Positions 8,545-18,876 of a stretch of DNA of 64,000 bases are shown piece by piece. Location of the stretch: contig JAGWMZ010000003.1 of NCBI GenBank assembly GCA_028871475.1, forward strand, positions 62,001-126,000, written 5' to 3'. The position numbers and the translations under genes were made by a program. This stretch comes from Sphingomonadales bacterium (GTDB lineage Bacteria; Pseudomonadota; Alphaproteobacteria; Sphingomonadales; Sphingomonadaceae). Position 1 is the stretch's first letter. Every line of letters starts with the position of its first letter. A model generated the notes under the pieces. That model saw nothing but the letters and a program-made list of their open reading frames with translations, had not been told where the DNA came from and made no database searches.

Positions 8545-11274
8545 GTGAGCGAAGACACCACCTTGACCGATCCGAACCCGATGGGCGAATTCACCCGCGT
8601 TGACATCGTCGACGAGATGAAGACGAGCTACCTCGATTACGCGATGAGCGTGATCGTGGCGCGCGCGCTTCCCGACGTGCGCGACGGGTTGAAGCCGGTG
8701 CACCGCCGCATCCTCTATGCCGCGCAGGAAGGCGGCATGGTGGCCGGGCGGCCCTATCGCAAATCGGCCAAGATCGTGGGCGACGTGATGGGTAACTATC
8801 ACCCCCATGGCGACAGCGCGATCTATGACGCGCTGGCCCGTATGACGCAGGACTGGTCGATGCGGCTGCCGCTGATCGATGGTCAGGGCAACTTCGGCTC
8901 GATGGACCCCGATCCGCCGGCCTCGATGCGTTACACCGAGGCGCGTCTGGCCCGTGTGGCGAACTCGCTGCTCGACGATCTCGACAAGGACACGGTCGAT
9001 TTCGTCGACAACTATGACGGCAGCCGTCAGGAGCCTTCGGTGGTTCCCGCGCGCTTCCCCAATCTGCTGGTCAATGGCGCGGGCGGTATCGCGGTCGGCA
9101 TGGCCACCAACATTCCGCCGCACAACCTTGGCGAAGTGATCGACGCCTGTTTCGCCACGATGGACAATCCGGCCATCACGACGGACGAGCTGATCCAGAT
9201 CGTGCCGGGGCCCGACTTCCCCACCGCGCCGCTGATCCTGGGCATGGGCGGCGCGCGCAACGCCTACAACACCGGGCGCGGCTCGATCATTCAGCGCTGC
9301 CGCCATGTCATCGAGCAAGGGCGCGGTGATCGCCGCTCGATCGTGCTGACCTCTATCCCCTATCAGGTCGGCAAGAACAGCCTGGTCGAGAAGATCGCCG
9401 AGGCCGCCAAGGACAAGCGGATCGAGGGCATCAGCGACATTCGCGATGAATCGAACCGCGAAGGCGTGCGCGTCGTCGTGGACCTCAAGCGCGATGCCAC
9501 GCCCGAGGTGGTCTTGAACCAGATCTGGCGCAACACCCCTGCCCAGTCCTCCTTCCCGGCCAATATGCTTGCCATTCGCGGCGGGCGCCCGGAAGTGCTG
9601 GGTCTCAAGGACATCATCACCAGCTTCATCACATTCCGCGAGGAGGTGATCACCCGCCGCACCAAGTTCGAACTGAACAAGGCGCGTGACCGGGCACATA
9701 TCTTGCTGGGTCTGGTGATTGCCGTCACCAATCTGGACGAGGTGGTCAAGATCATCCGCGGCGCGCCCAACCCCGCCGCCGCCCGCACCGCCTTGCTCGC
9801 CCGTGAATGGCCGATGGGCGAAATCGCGTCCTATATCCGCCTTGTCGAGGCCATCGAGGAAGGCGCGGACGAGCTTTCCGCCCCCACCTACCGCCTGTCC
9901 GAAGTGCAGGTGAAGGCCATTCTCGACCTGCGGCTGCACCGCCTGACGGCGCTGGGCCGCGACGAGATCGGCGAAGAGCTGGAAGGCCTCGCCAAGGCGA
10001 TCAACGAATATCTCTCGATCCTGGCTGACCGGGTGAAACTCTATGGGGTGATGCGCACCGAACTGGAAGCCGTGAAGGCCCAGTTCGCCACGCCGCGCCT
10101 CTCGGAGATCGTGCCCGCTGGTGACAGCATCGATGATGAAGATCTGATCGAACGCGAGGATATGGTCGTCACCGTCACGGTCGATGGCTATATCAAGCGC
10201 ACCCCGCTCAGCACCTTCCGCGCCCAGGCACGCGGCGGGAAGGGCCGCGCCGGCATGGCCACCAAGGATGAGGATGTCGTGGCGACCATGTTCGTCACCA
10301 CCACCCACAATCCGGTGCTGTTCTTCAGCACGGCGGGCAAGGTCTATCGCCTCAAGGTCTATCGCCTGCCAGAGGGCGGCCCGGCCACGCGCGGCCGCCC
10401 GATCGTCAACCTGCTGCCAGCGCTCGACCAGGGCGAGACGATCCAAACTGTGCTGCCGCTGCCCGAGGACGAAGCGGCATGGGGCGACCTGTCCGTCGTC
10501 TTCGCCACGGCCAAGGGCAATGTGCGCCGCAACAGCATGGATGCCTTCGCCAACATCCCCTCGAACGGCAAATTCGCCATGAAGTTCGAGGAAGAGGATG
10601 AGGACCGCCTGATCGGCGTGGCCCTGCTCGATGCGGGCGACGATGTGCTGCTGGCCTCGCGTCAGGGCAAGGCGATCCGCTTTGCCGCAGACGAGGTGCG
10701 TGAATTCACCTCGCGCACCTCGACGGGTGTGCGCGGCATGACGCTGAAGGGCGACGATGAGGTCATCTCGCTCTCCATCCTGAAGCGCGTCGGCGCCACA
10801 CCGGAAGAGCGCGAGGATTACCTGCGCTTTGCCCCATGGAAGGGCGAGAAGGAAGGCGAACCCACGCTGACCGCCGAACGCTACGCCTATCTTGCCGAGC
10901 ATGAACAGTTCATTCTGACCGTCTGCTCGAATGGTTATGGCAAGCTGTCCTCGGCCTATGAATATCGCCGCACGGGTCGCGGCGGCCAGGGCATCACCAA
11001 TATTGACAACATCGCCCGCAACGGCCTTGTCGTCGCCAGCTTCCCCGCCGTTCAGGCCGACCAGCTGATGCTGGTGACCGATCAGGCCAAGCTGATCCGC
11101 CTGCCGCTCGAATCGCTTCGCGTCATCGGTCGAGGCAGCGCAGGTGTGCGGCTGTTCAACGTGGCTGACGAGGAGCATGTCGTCTCGGCGGCGCGCTTGC
11201 CGGAAGATGAGGTGAACGAAGAGGAGACGCCGACCCCAGAGGCACCAGCCAATGACGGCGGCGCTCCGGCGTGA
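8545..11274 (+). CDS. gyrA: DNA gyrase subunit A
   Basis: 909-residue type IIA topoisomerase subunit that cuts and reseals DNA during negative supercoiling. The catalytic Tyr130 lies in [10 protein letters not shown]. The quinolone-resistance region reads [15 protein letters not shown], with Ser91 and Asp95 at the positions of E. coli Ser83 and Asp87, so the susceptible residues are retained. The C-terminal wrapping domain carries a GyrA-box variant, ARGGKG. GTG start. Overlaps the DUF952 gene by 4 bases. The length is normal for alphaproteobacteria. Confidence 0.98.
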   Translation: MSEDTTLTDPNPMGEFTRVDIVDEMKTSYLDYAMSVIVARALPDVRDGLKPVHRRILYAAQEGGMVAGRPYRKSAKIVGDVMGNYHPHGDSAIYDALARMTQDWSMRLPLIDGQGNFGSMDPDPPASMRYTEARLARVANSLLDDLDKDTVDFVDNYDGSRQEPSVVPARFPNLLVNGAGGIAVGMATNIPPHNLGEVIDACFATMDNPAITTDELIQIVPGPDFPTAPLILGMGGARNAYNTGRGSIIQRCRHVIEQGRGDRRSIVLTSIPYQVGKNSLVEKIAEAAKDKRIEGISDIRDESNREGVRVVVDLKRDATPEVVLNQIWRNTPAQSSFPANMLAIRGGRPEVLGLKDIITSFITFREEVITRRTKFELNKARDRAHILLGLVIAVTNLDEVVKIIRGAPNPAAARTALLAREWPMGEIASYIRLVEAIEEGADELSAPTYRLSEVQVKAILDLRLHRLTALGRDEIGEELEGLAKAINEYLSILADRVKLYGVMRTELEAVKAQFATPRLSEIVPAGDSIDDEDLIEREDMVVTVTVDGYIKRTPLSTFRAQARGGKGRAGMATKDEDVVATMFVTTTHNPVLFFSTAGKVYRLKVYRLPEGGPATRGRPIVNLLPALDQGETIQTVLPLPEDEAAWGDLSVVFATAKGNVRRNSMDAFANIPSNGKFAMKFEEEDEDRLIGVALLDAGDDVLLASRQGKAIRFAADEVREFTSRTSTGVRGMTLKGDDEVISLSILKRVGATPEEREDYLRFAPWKGEKEGEPTLTAERYAYLAEHEQFILTVCSNGYGKLSSAYEYRRTGRGGQGITNIDNIARNGLVVASFPAVQADQLMLVTDQAKLIRLPLESLRVIGRGSAGVRLFNVADEEHVVSAARLPEDEVNEEETPTPEAPANDGGAPA

Positions 11275-11621
11275 CCCATCCTGCAATCGCCTGGAAGATC
11301 CTGACCGCACCCCAGATGGCGCAGCTGCTCGATGCGGGCAGTTTCGCCGGGGGGCCGGTTGATCTGGCCGATGGCTATATCCATCTCTCAGCGCAGGATC
11401 AGGTGGCCGGCACGCTGGCCAAATGGTTTGCCGGGCAGGACGATCTCTATCTTGCCGCTGTCGATCTGACAGCGCTGGGTGAGGCGGTGAAGTGGGAAGA
11501 AGCGCGCGGTGGTGTGCTCTTCCCGCATATCTATGCCGATCTGCCGCTGTCGGCGGTGCTGGCGCATGGGCCGCTCGTCTGGGTTGCGCCGGGCGAGCCG
11601 GCCTTTCCCGCCTTGCCCTGA
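11271..11621 (+). CDS. DUF952 family protein
   Basis: 116-residue protein of the DUF952 family (ADP-ribosyltransferase-like fold, no firmly assigned activity). Recognisable stretches are [10 protein letters not shown], the strand [29 protein letters not shown] and [14 protein letters not shown]. It starts by ATGA overlap with the gyrA stop and is probably translationally coupled. The frame of the following trmFO also opens within its 3' end, but the real trmFO start is downstream. Confidence 0.85.
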   Translation: MTHPAIAWKILTAPQMAQLLDAGSFAGGPVDLADGYIHLSAQDQVAGTLAKWFAGQDDLYLAAVDLTALGEAVKWEEARGGVLFPHIYADLPLSAVLAHGPLVWVAPGEPAFPALP

Positions 11622-11650
11622 GGTCGCGCATGGGGCAAAGGCCCTGCCCC

Positions 11651-13024
11651 ATGACCAGCCAAAATCCTTACGACGTTCACATCATCGGCGGCGGCCTTGC
11701 GGGCAGCGAGGCAGCCTGGCAACTGGCGCGGCGGGGTTTTCGCGTGCGCCTCTCCGAAATGCGCGGAACTGGAGAACGCAGCCCCGCCCATCAGACTGAC
11801 AATCTGGCCGAACTGGTTTGCTCGAACTCGCTACGGTCGGATGATGACACGTCGAACGCGGTTGGCCTGCTTCACCATGAAATGCGTCAGTGCGACTCGC
11901 TGATCATGGCGGCGGCGGCCAAGGCGCGCGTTCCGGCGGGCAGCGCTCTTGCGGTGGACCGGGAGGTGTTTTCCGCCACAATCGAGGAAGCACTGACCAG
12001 CCTGCCCAATCTGACCCTGGTACGCGAACGCATTGACAGCCTGCCCGAAGCTGGCCTCACCATCGTGGCCACCGGCCCGCTGACAGCAGCCTCGCTGGCG
12101 GGCAGCATCGGCGCGGCCACCGGCGCTGACAGCCTCGCCTTTTTCGATGCCATCGCACCCATCGTCTATCGCGATTCGATCGACATGGATGTGGCCTGGA
12201 TGGCCGCGCGCTGGGACAAGGGCTCGGACATTGGCGATGGCAAGGATTACATCAACTGCCCGATGAACAAGGAGCAGTACCTTGCCTTCCGCGAGGAATT
12301 GCTGGCGGGCGAAAAGACCGTCTTCAAGGAGTGGGAGGCCAACACCCCCTATTTCGACGGCTGCATGCCGGTGGAAGTCATGGCCGAACGCGGCGAGGAT
12401 ACGCTGCGCTTCGGCCCGATGAAGCCGGTGGGGCTGGATGACCCGCGCACGGGCCGCTGGCCCTATGCGGTGGTGCAACTGCGTCAGGACAATACGCTGG
12501 GTACGCTGTGGAACATCGTCGGCTTCCAGACCAAGCTCAAATATGCCGAGCAGCAGCGCGTGTTTCGCATGATCCCGGGGCTGGAACATGCAGAATTTGC
12601 CCGTTTCGGCGGATTGCACCGCAACACCTTCCTCAATTCGCCAACGCTGCTCGACCGGCAGATGCGGCTGAAATCCGCGCCGCACATCCGCTTTGCCGGG
12701 CAGATCACCGGCTGTGAAGGTTATGTCGAGAGCGCCAGCGTCGGCATGCTGGTGGGCATCATGACGGCCTGCGAGCTAGCAGGCCGGGACTGGGTTGCCC
12801 CCCCGTCCACCACCGCGCTGGGTGCCCTTCTGGCCCATATCACCGGCGATGCCGAGGCCGAGACCTATCAGCCGATGAACATCAACTTTGGCCTGTTCCC
12901 CCCCGTCTCGGGCAAGACCGCCGAGGGCCGCAAAATGAAGAAGGCCGACCGCAAGGCGGCCTATACCGAGCGCGCCAAGGCGGATCTCGCCGCATGGCTG
13001 CCGGCGTCGGGCGCGCTGGTCTAA
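11651..13024 (+). CDS. trmFO: FADH2-dependent tRNA m5U54 methyltransferase TrmFO
   Basis: Folate/FAD enzyme making 5-methyluridine at tRNA position 54, found where SAM-dependent TrmA is missing. The 457-residue product starts [20 protein letters not shown] (FAD-binding GGGLAG) and shows the family signatures [27 protein letters not shown] with the conserved Cys, GPMKPVGL, and the C-terminal [16 protein letters not shown] and NINFGLFPP. Start chosen at 11651; another in-frame ATG lies at 11630. Its last 4 bases overlap the end of the convergent EF-hand gene. Confidence 0.96.
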   Translation: MTSQNPYDVHIIGGGLAGSEAAWQLARRGFRVRLSEMRGTGERSPAHQTDNLAELVCSNSLRSDDDTSNAVGLLHHEMRQCDSLIMAAAAKARVPAGSALAVDREVFSATIEEALTSLPNLTLVRERIDSLPEAGLTIVATGPLTAASLAGSIGAATGADSLAFFDAIAPIVYRDSIDMDVAWMAARWDKGSDIGDGKDYINCPMNKEQYLAFREELLAGEKTVFKEWEANTPYFDGCMPVEVMAERGEDTLRFGPMKPVGLDDPRTGRWPYAVVQLRQDNTLGTLWNIVGFQTKLKYAEQQRVFRMIPGLEHAEFARFGGLHRNTFLNSPTLLDRQMRLKSAPHIRFAGQITGCEGYVESASVGMLVGIMTACELAGRDWVAPPSTTALGALLAHITGDAEAETYQPMNINFGLFPPVSGKTAEGRKMKKADRKAAYTERAKADLAAWLPASGALV

Positions 13025-13551
13025 TCGCCATCATCATCAGACGACGGGGCGGTGCTGCATGAACATAGCGCCGCCTTCGCCTTGGCGCGCTGGGCCTTGG
13101 CCGCCTCCTGTGCGACATAAAAAGCAGCCAGTTCCTCACGGCTGACGATGCCATCGCCATCGCGGTCGACCGCCTTGAAGCGGTTCGAGGTCCGCACCGC
13201 CCATTCCTCGAAGGTCAGCAGATTATCGTGGTTGGTGTCCAGCTTCTGGAACGCCTTCACCCGCGTGCTGAGCATTTCCGTGCGGGTGATCCTGCCGTCG
13301 CGGTTGCGGTCGAAACGGTTGAAGCGGCGCTCCTCCGTGGTCTGCCTGGGCGCATGTTTCGTCTTGTCGCCGGGCAGCGACGGCCCACTGCCGGTCGGGT
13401 CAGCCTGTGGCAATTCGAGGACGCCATCTCCGCTGGCTGAGAGATCAGGTGGCGGGGCGCCGCGTTCGACTTCCGCCCGCCCCTGCCACCAGAAAAACCC
13501 AGCCGATGCCAACAGCAGGGCAGACACCGCCCCCAATGCGATCCGGTTCAT
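13021..13551 (-). CDS. EF-hand calcium-binding protein
   Basis: 176 residues with an N-terminal membrane anchor or uncleaved signal ([21 protein letters not shown]) and three EF-hand-like loops: [24 protein letters not shown] and [12 protein letters not shown]. These carry the D-x-D/N-x-D/N-G pattern, so calcium binding in the periplasm is likely. The C-terminus is low complexity ([14 protein letters not shown]). Such proteins are frequent in sphingomonads with unknown physiological role. Confidence 0.85.
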   Translation of the reverse strand: MNRIALGAVSALLLASAGFFWWQGRAEVERGAPPPDLSASGDGVLELPQADPTGSGPSLPGDKTKHAPRQTTEERRFNRFDRNRDGRITRTEMLSTRVKAFQKLDTNHDNLLTFEEWAVRTSNRFKAVDRDGDGIVSREELAAFYVAQEAAKAQRAKAKAALCSCSTAPSSDDDGD

Positions 13552-13583
13552 GCCCCGCCCCCTCTGGATGCGGAGAGCTTACC

Positions 13584-14234
13584 TTAAATACCGAGAATTC
13601 CAAGACGAATGGCATGGAGCAGCGCCATGGGCGAGGATGCATCCTTGCCAAGACTCGCGCGCCGGGCCAGCCCGTGCAAAACGGTCAGGGGCCGCATTCT
13701 GCGCGGCAAGGGATAGCGCCGCCAGTCGATTTCACCAAAGCTGGCCGCCGCCTCGGCCCGCTCCGCTGGATCACCCAGATGGCTCACCAGATCCATCGCT
13801 GCCCAGCCCCGGGCCATGGCGGCAAGCCCATCATCGCCCGGCGCGCCCAGAACCCCGGCCAGAGCCTTGACACCCTCGACACGGCCCTGCGTCAAAGCCT
13901 CCACCGGGCCGGAACCATCGCCCCATTCGCCCAGCATCGCTTCCCAGCCATCGACCAGGGCGACCAGTCCCCCGACCGCGCTGTCCCAGGCGCGCAGGCT
14001 GGAGAGCAAAGGTTCGCCCTTGGGCCAACTGTCAGGATCGGCATTGAAACGGTCGCGCCACCAAGCCAGTTTCATCTGACCCAGCAGCGGTTCGCGCGCG
14101 CCGCGCACCACGCCTGCCAGACGGACATCGAGTGCCAGAAAAGAGAGCCAGAATGGACGCGCCGCAGCCGGCGCATAGGCCAGCGCCAGACGCCATGGCG
14201 GGGGCAGCGTGTCGAGACGGTCATCGGCAATCAT
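13584..14234 (-). CDS. Squalene/phytoene synthase-like protein, short form
   Basis: 216 residues aligning by eye with the squalene/phytoene synthase fold: RPFWLSFLALDVRLAGVV, EPLLGQMKLAWWRDRF near the start and RRYPLPRRMRPLTVLHGLARR near the end. The family is usually about 280 residues or more with two Asp-rich motifs (DxxxD); I find no good copy of either, so catalysis is doubtful and a role like that of the NDUFAF6-type complex I assembly proteins is possible. Start ATG 14234; a GTG five codons earlier is an alternative. Confidence 0.7.
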   Translation of the reverse strand: MIADDRLDTLPPPWRLALAYAPAAARPFWLSFLALDVRLAGVVRGAREPLLGQMKLAWWRDRFNADPDSWPKGEPLLSSLRAWDSAVGGLVALVDGWEAMLGEWGDGSGPVEALTQGRVEGVKALAGVLGAPGDDGLAAMARGWAAMDLVSHLGDPAERAEAAASFGEIDWRRYPLPRRMRPLTVLHGLARRASLGKDASSPMALLHAIRLGILGI

Positions 14235-14279
14235 GCGGGCGCCATACACCGATTTACCCCAGACCCAAACGCAAAGAGA

Positions 14280-14302
14280 GCGCCCCGGCCGAGCCGGAGC
14301 GC
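14280..14302 (-). terminator. Probable terminator of the pdhA-pdhB operon
   Basis: GCGCCCCGGC pairs with GCCGGAGCGC around a CGA loop with one C-A mismatch. It lies about 40 bases beyond the pdhB stop; on the minus strand a pyrimidine-rich stretch with TTT follows. Confidence 0.5.
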
Positions 14303-14340
14303 CCCTTTTGCTCCATCAATCCCGAAGGATCATGGAAGGA

Positions 14341-15678
14341 TCAGCGATAGCAGACCTTCTTGGCCGCCGCGACGATGCGCGAAGGCTCGATCAGCGCCGC
14401 CTTTTCAAGGTTGTTCGCATAGGGCAGCGGCACATCCTCGTTGCACACGCGGACAACCGGCGCGTCGAGGTCGTCGAAGCCATCTTCCATCGCGATCGCC
14501 GCGATTTCCGATGCGATCGAACAGGTCGGCCAGCCTTCTTCGGCCACCACGATGCGGTTGGTCTTGGCCAGCGAAGCCAGCACCGTTTCCTTGTCGAGCG
14601 GACGCAGCGTGCGCAGGTCGATGACCTCGGCGTCGATGCCTTCGGCGGCCAGCGTCTCGGCGGCTTCCAGAGCCATGCCCACGCCGATCGAGTAGGAGAC
14701 GATCGTCACGTCCTTACCCTCACGCATGATGCGGGCCTTGCCGATGGGCAGAACATGGTCGTCCAGCTCAGGCAGTTCGAAGGTGCGGCCATAGACCAGC
14801 TCATTCTCGAGGAAGACCACCGGGTCTTCGCTGCGAATGGCGGCCTTGAGCAGGCCCTTGGCATCCGAAGCGTCGTAAGGCGCGATGACGATGAGGCCGG
14901 GCACGTTGGCATACCACGGACCATAGTTCTGCGAGTGCTGCGCGCCCACGCGGCTTGCAGCACCGTTGGGACCACGGAACACCACCGGGCACCGCATCTG
15001 GCCGCCCGACATGTAGTTGGTCTTGGCGGCCGAGTTGATGATGTGGTCAATCGCCTGCATGGCGAAGTTGAAGGTCATGAACTCGACGATGGGGCGCAGG
15101 CCGCCCATGGCCGCGCCCGTACCGATGCCGGCGAAGCCATATTCGGTGATGGGCGTGTCGATCACGCGCTTGGGACCGAATTCCTGAAGCAGGCCCTGGG
15201 TCACCTTATAGGCGCCCTGATATTCGGCCACTTCCTCGCCCATCACGAAGACGCGCGGATCGCGGCGCATTTCCTCGGCCATGGCGTCACGCAAGGCGTC
15301 GCGCACGGTCGAGTGCTTCATGTTGGTGCCGGCGGGGATCTCGGGCTTGGCGGGTGCCTTGGGGGCAACCGGGGCTGCAGCCACGGCGGCAGGCGCCGGC
15401 GCAGCTGCGGCGGGAGCAGCAGCAGGAGCCGCCACGTCGCCTTCGCCAATCACCGCGATCACGGTGCCGACCTTCACGCCTTCGGTGCCCTCTGCGACCA
15501 CGATCCTGCCGATCGTGCCTTCGTCAACGGCCTCGAATTCCATGGTGGCCTTGTCGGTCTCGATCTCGGCGAGAATGTCGCCAGACTTGACCTCATCGCC
15601 TTCCTTCACCAGCCAGCGCGCCAGCTTGCCCTCTTCCATCGTGGGCGACAGGGCGGGCATCTTGAGTTCGATTGCCAT
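14341..15678 (-). CDS. pdhB: Pyruvate dehydrogenase E1 beta with lipoyl domain
   Basis: 445-residue E1 beta subunit of the pyruvate dehydrogenase complex. Residues 1-80 form a biotinyl/lipoyl domain ([15 protein letters not shown] with the lipoyl-lysine turn [12 protein letters not shown]), followed by an Ala/Pro-rich linker (about 81-115) and the transketolase-like beta domain ([33 protein letters not shown], the C-terminal VVAEEGWPT). Lipoylated E1 beta is a known feature of alphaproteobacterial complexes. The ATG follows the pdhA stop after one base. E2 and E3 genes are not in the window. Confidence 0.96.
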   Translation of the reverse strand: MAIELKMPALSPTMEEGKLARWLVKEGDEVKSGDILAEIETDKATMEFEAVDEGTIGRIVVAEGTEGVKVGTVIAVIGEGDVAAPAAAPAAAAPAPAAVAAAPVAPKAPAKPEIPAGTNMKHSTVRDALRDAMAEEMRRDPRVFVMGEEVAEYQGAYKVTQGLLQEFGPKRVIDTPITEYGFAGIGTGAAMGGLRPIVEFMTFNFAMQAIDHIINSAAKTNYMSGGQMRCPVVFRGPNGAASRVGAQHSQNYGPWYANVPGLIVIAPYDASDAKGLLKAAIRSEDPVVFLENELVYGRTFELPELDDHVLPIGKARIMREGKDVTIVSYSIGVGMALEAAETLAAEGIDAEVIDLRTLRPLDKETVLASLAKTNRIVVAEEGWPTCSIASEIAAIAMEDGFDDLDAPVVRVCNEDVPLPYANNLEKAALIEPSRIVAAAKKVCYR

Positions 15679-15679
15679 C

Positions 15680-16753
15680 TCAGTAAGTCTCCACCAGCAC
15701 GTCGGTGTACAGTTCGGACAGGGCCGGCTCGGGCGAATTTTCAGCGAAATCGGCGCTTTCGGACACGATCTGGCGGATCTTCTTGTCGATCTCCTTCAAC
15801 TTGTCCTCGGCCACGCCGCGCTTCATCAGCTCGATCTTGGCCGCCTCGATCGGGTCGTGGTGGTCGCGCATGTCCTGCACTTCCTCACGGCTGCGATACT
15901 TGGCCGGGTCCGACATCGAGTGACCGCGATAGCGATAGGTGTTGAGCTCCATCAGCACCGGGCCATTGCCGGCGCGGACGTATTCCACCGCAATGTTGGC
16001 TGCCGAGCGCACTTCGAGAACGTCATTGCCGTTCACATCCATGCCCGGAATGGTGAAGGCCGTGCCGCGCTTGTGGAAATGGGTTTCAGCCGAGGAACGA
16101 CGGACCGCCGTGCCCATGGCATACTGGTTGTTTTCCACCACGAAGATGATCGGCAGTTTCCAGAGAGCAGCCATGTTGAAGCTCTCATAGACCTGACCCT
16201 GGTTGGCCGCGCCATCGCCGAAATAGGCGACGCAAAGCCCGCCATCTTCGTTGTACTGATGGCTGAAGGCCAGACCCGCGCCCAGCGAGACCTGCGCACC
16301 TACGATGCCGTGGCCGCCGTAGAACTTGTGGCTGGTGGAGAACATGTGCATCGAGCCGCCCTTGCCACGGCTGATGCCAGCCTCGCGGCCAGTCAGTTCG
16401 GCCATGATGACCTTGGGGTCGATGCCATAGGCCAGCATGTGGCCATGGTCGCGATAGCCAGTGATGACGCTGTCGTGCCCTTCCTTCAGAGCCGACTGGA
16501 TACCGACGGCGACCGCTTCCTGGCCGATGTAGAGGTGGCAGAAACCACCGATCAGACCCAGACCGTAAAGCTGGCCGGCACGCTCTTCAAAGCGGCGGAT
16601 CAGCACCATCTGTTCATAGAAGTGGAGCAGTTCATCGTCCGTCGCGGCGTAGAGCCGGTTGGCCTCATAGGCCTGCTGGAGATGATCGAGCCCGGAGTTG
16701 CCGGTGGTGTCGGCGGTGGGCGTGGGGTTCTGGGTTTTGCCGGTTCGGGCCAA
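15680..16753 (-). CDS. pdhA: Pyruvate dehydrogenase E1 alpha
   Basis: 357-residue thiamine-diphosphate subunit. The ThDP/Mg motif [15 protein letters not shown] and the phosphorylation-loop-like region [15 protein letters not shown] are intact, as are [12 protein letters not shown] and [13 protein letters not shown]. The only reasonable start giving the family N-terminus is TTG at 16753, with AGAGGAA about 9 bases upstream; the next Met is far inside the domain. Cotranscribed with pdhB. Confidence 0.95.
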   Translation of the reverse strand: MARTGKTQNPTPTADTTGNSGLDHLQQAYEANRLYAATDDELLHFYEQMVLIRRFEERAGQLYGLGLIGGFCHLYIGQEAVAVGIQSALKEGHDSVITGYRDHGHMLAYGIDPKVIMAELTGREAGISRGKGGSMHMFSTSHKFYGGHGIVGAQVSLGAGLAFSHQYNEDGGLCVAYFGDGAANQGQVYESFNMAALWKLPIIFVVENNQYAMGTAVRRSSAETHFHKRGTAFTIPGMDVNGNDVLEVRSAANIAVEYVRAGNGPVLMELNTYRYRGHSMSDPAKYRSREEVQDMRDHHDPIEAAKIELMKRGVAEDKLKEIDKKIRQIVSESADFAENSPEPALSELYTDVLVETY

Positions 16754-16948
16754 GATGGTGTTCCTCTGAGGGCCGGTTATCGCGACGGTCTATAGACGCA
16801 GGGGATTGCGCCCGCAAACAGTCGAATACGAATTTTGACACAGAGGGCAAGTGGTTCCGTGAGCAAGAAAGCGCCCCCCTGCCCATTAAGGCGGGAATTG
16901 CCGCAATGCAGCAAAAATGCCGCACCGCAATGCAGGACGCTTTGATTG

Positions 16949-17260
16949 TCAGTGGACCATCATGATGACGTCGTCAGGATGAGCGACGTTGAGGTTCCGG
17001 CGCAGCAATTCGCCAGCAAGATCAGGGTCCGTATGGCGCGGGTCGAGCAGGTTCACACGATTTTGCAGTTCATCGCGCTCAACGGTCAACCGCTTGATCT
17101 GCTGCTGCCGTTCGACAAGGGTGCGATGACTCTCGCCCCAGGCCAGCAACCCGCTGGGCCCGGCAACCGACCACGCCAACATGCCCAGCAGCGCTGCAAG
17201 GGCGAGCCATTGCACCGTACTGTCCTTGATGGCTCCACGTGAGGGGCGGTTGATCTTCAT
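16949..17260 (-). CDS. FtsB/DivIC-like septum formation initiator
   Basis: 103 residues with a short cytoplasmic head, one transmembrane helix (about 18-40, VQWLALAALLGMLAWSVAG) and a periplasmic coiled coil (HRTLVERQQQIKRLTVERDE) ending in a short globular tail with DPDLAGELLRRNLNVAHPDD. This is the FtsB/DivIC architecture, which in the divisome joins FtsL and FtsQ. It lies upstream of pdhA on the same strand, a common alphaproteobacterial neighbourhood. Confidence 0.85.
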   Translation of the reverse strand: MKINRPSRGAIKDSTVQWLALAALLGMLAWSVAGPSGLLAWGESHRTLVERQQQIKRLTVERDELQNRVNLLDPRHTDPDLAGELLRRNLNVAHPDDVIMMVH

Positions 17261-17489
17261 GCCTCCTTAGAATCACACTTGATTCGCGGTTTCAAGCGAT
17301 TTTCCACAATTATGCCCGACTTACGACGAATCGGGTCATTTCCTGCATTTTTTCGCCCCTGGTTAGGTGTCTTTCCCCATCCCCGCGTCACCTGTTCCTT
17401 AGGTTGCGGGCGCCTAGAAGCGAGGATGGGTCAGGACCTGATAAAAGACCGGTCCGCCCTGTGATGCCTCGAGTTCCAGGACCGGCCCC

Positions 17490-17876
17490 ATGAGCGCCAG
17501 CGAAGAAAAACGCCACAGCTTCCGAAACAGCCTTTTCATGAGCGCGCCTTGCCGCATTGAGGGGCTGGACGGGGAGGTCATGGTCAAGCTGCGCAACATC
17601 TCGGAAAAGGGCGTGATGGCCGAAGGCCTGCCCAAGCCTCGGGAAGGGGCAATGGTTTCGCTGCAATTGCGAAATCTGGGATGGGTCGAGGGAAGCATCG
17701 CCTGGGTGCAAAACCAACGCTTCGGCATTATCTTTGCCCGCGATATAGACCCTGCGATCGTCAAATATACGCCTCCCACCAGCCCTGCCTGCCCGGATGA
17801 TCTGATGACGCGTCGCCCTCTTCACGTGCGGCTGCGGCAGATCGAGGCGAACCCGACATCCATCCGAAGAGTTTAG
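17490..17876 (+). CDS. PilZ-domain protein
   Basis: 128 residues consisting almost entirely of one PilZ domain, the c-di-GMP receptor fold. An RxxxR-like arm (RHSFRNSLF) precedes the conserved turn, which reads NISEKG rather than the usual D/NxSxxG with Asp. The following beta barrel reads GAMVSLQLRNLGWVEGSIAWVQNQRFGIIF. Ligand binding is therefore likely but not certain. It stands alone, divergent from the ftsB-like gene. Confidence 0.8.
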   Translation: MSASEEKRHSFRNSLFMSAPCRIEGLDGEVMVKLRNISEKGVMAEGLPKPREGAMVSLQLRNLGWVEGSIAWVQNQRFGIIFARDIDPAIVKYTPPTSPACPDDLMTRRPLHVRLRQIEANPTSIRRV

Positions 17877-18180
17877 TAAATTCAGATCATTATGCCATAA
17901 ACCGCAGAATGATTTACGGCAGACGATGCATAACCCATCGTTACTCGATGAATGGGATGAGACAATTTTCTATAGGATTTTTAGGTGCCCCCCACCGGAC
18001 TGAGGCCTACATCGGCCGACAGGAGCATAAAATACAACGCTCGCCACAATCGGACCTGCCGTGACCGGCACGATTCCGTGTGGCGCCACTGAATTGGCCG
18101 CCCTTTGTTTCATCCTATCCCTAAGCGAATCATGGGCGGCCCATTTTCCCCTCGGGCCCATCACTATGGCTGGCCGGCCC
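17877..18180. other. Gene-free stretch between PilZ and kdpE
   Basis: 304 bases with no supported gene. The first ~100 bases are AT-richer than the surroundings. A GC hairpin (GCCGGCC, loop CTCA, GGCCGGC at 18173-18190) overlaps the kdpE stop but lacks a T-run. I see no riboswitch core or tRNA. Confidence 0.4.
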
Positions 18181-18876
18181 TCAGGCCGGCTCCCCTCCCA
18201 CCATCAAGCGATAGCCAACGCCAGGTTCGGTGAGGATCAGCTTGGGTTCCGAAGGGTTTTCCTCCAGCTTCTGGCGAAGCATCCCCATATAGACACGCAG
18301 ATATTGCGGATCGGCTTCCGAGCGCCCCCAACCGGCGGCGAGCAGGCGCCGCTGCGTCACCACCTGACCGGCACTTTCCGCCAGTGTGCGCAGCAGATTG
18401 TATTCCTTGGGCGAGAGGCGCAGGCTTTCCCCGCGCAGCTTGACCACGCGCGTTGCAAAATCAATCGACAGCGGGCCTGAGTCGAAAGTCTCGATCGGCT
18501 TGGCGAGCACCTCGCGTCGCCGCAGGGCCGAGCGTACACGCGCCAGCAATTCGCCCAGAACGAAAGGCTTGTCGACATAATCATCCGCCCCTTCATCCAG
18601 CGCGGCGATCTTTTCTGCTTCCTGATGGCGGGCGGAAATCACGATAATCGGCGTGTTGGCCTTGGCACGAATGGCGCGGATCACATCCTTGCCATCCATG
18701 TCGGGCAGCCCCAGATCAAGCAGCACCACGTCAGGATCGCCCAGCGTGAAATTGGCGATGGCCGCGGTGCCATCAATGGCAACGGTAACGGCATGGCCCA
18801 ATGTCTTGAGCACGGGGCGCAGCGCAGCCACGATGGCAGGTTCGTCATCGACAAGCAGAATATGGCCAGAGGTCAT
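18181..18876 (-). CDS. kdpE: KdpE-like response regulator
   Basis: 231-residue OmpR-family regulator: receiver domain with phospho-acceptor Asp54 (VVLLDLGLPDMDG) and the K in VDKPF, then a winged-helix DNA-binding domain (RLSPKEYNLLRTLAE, YLRVYMGMLRQKLE, GVGYRL). The LRVYMGMLRQKLE form is characteristic of KdpE. It overlaps its kinase by 4 bases. No kdpFABC potassium ATPase genes are nearby, so its target may be elsewhere or different. Confidence 0.88.
   Translation of the reverse strand: MTSGHILLVDDEPAIVAALRPVLKTLGHAVTVAIDGTAAIANFTLGDPDVVLLDLGLPDMDGKDVIRAIRAKANTPIIVISARHQEAEKIAALDEGADDYVDKPFVLGELLARVRSALRRREVLAKPIETFDSGPLSIDFATRVVKLRGESLRLSPKEYNLLRTLAESAGQVVTQRRLLAAGWGRSEADPQYLRVYMGMLRQKLEENPSEPKLILTEPGVGYRLMVGGEPA

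Noticed and set aside
8785..8850. Possible quinolone-resistance change in gyrA
   Set aside because: The Ser and Asp at the key positions are the susceptible residues.
8521..11652. Open frame of about 1040 codons antisense to gyrA
   Set aside because: It is the shadow of a high-GC gene on the other strand; its translation is rich in His, Arg, Gly and Gln with no domain, whereas gyrA is complete.
16835..16845. TTGACA on the plus strand between ftsB and pdhA
   Set aside because: Both neighbours are on the minus strand and no gene follows on the plus strand.
18173..18190. Intrinsic terminator after kdpE
   Set aside because: The stem overlaps the stop codon and no T-run follows on the minus strand.
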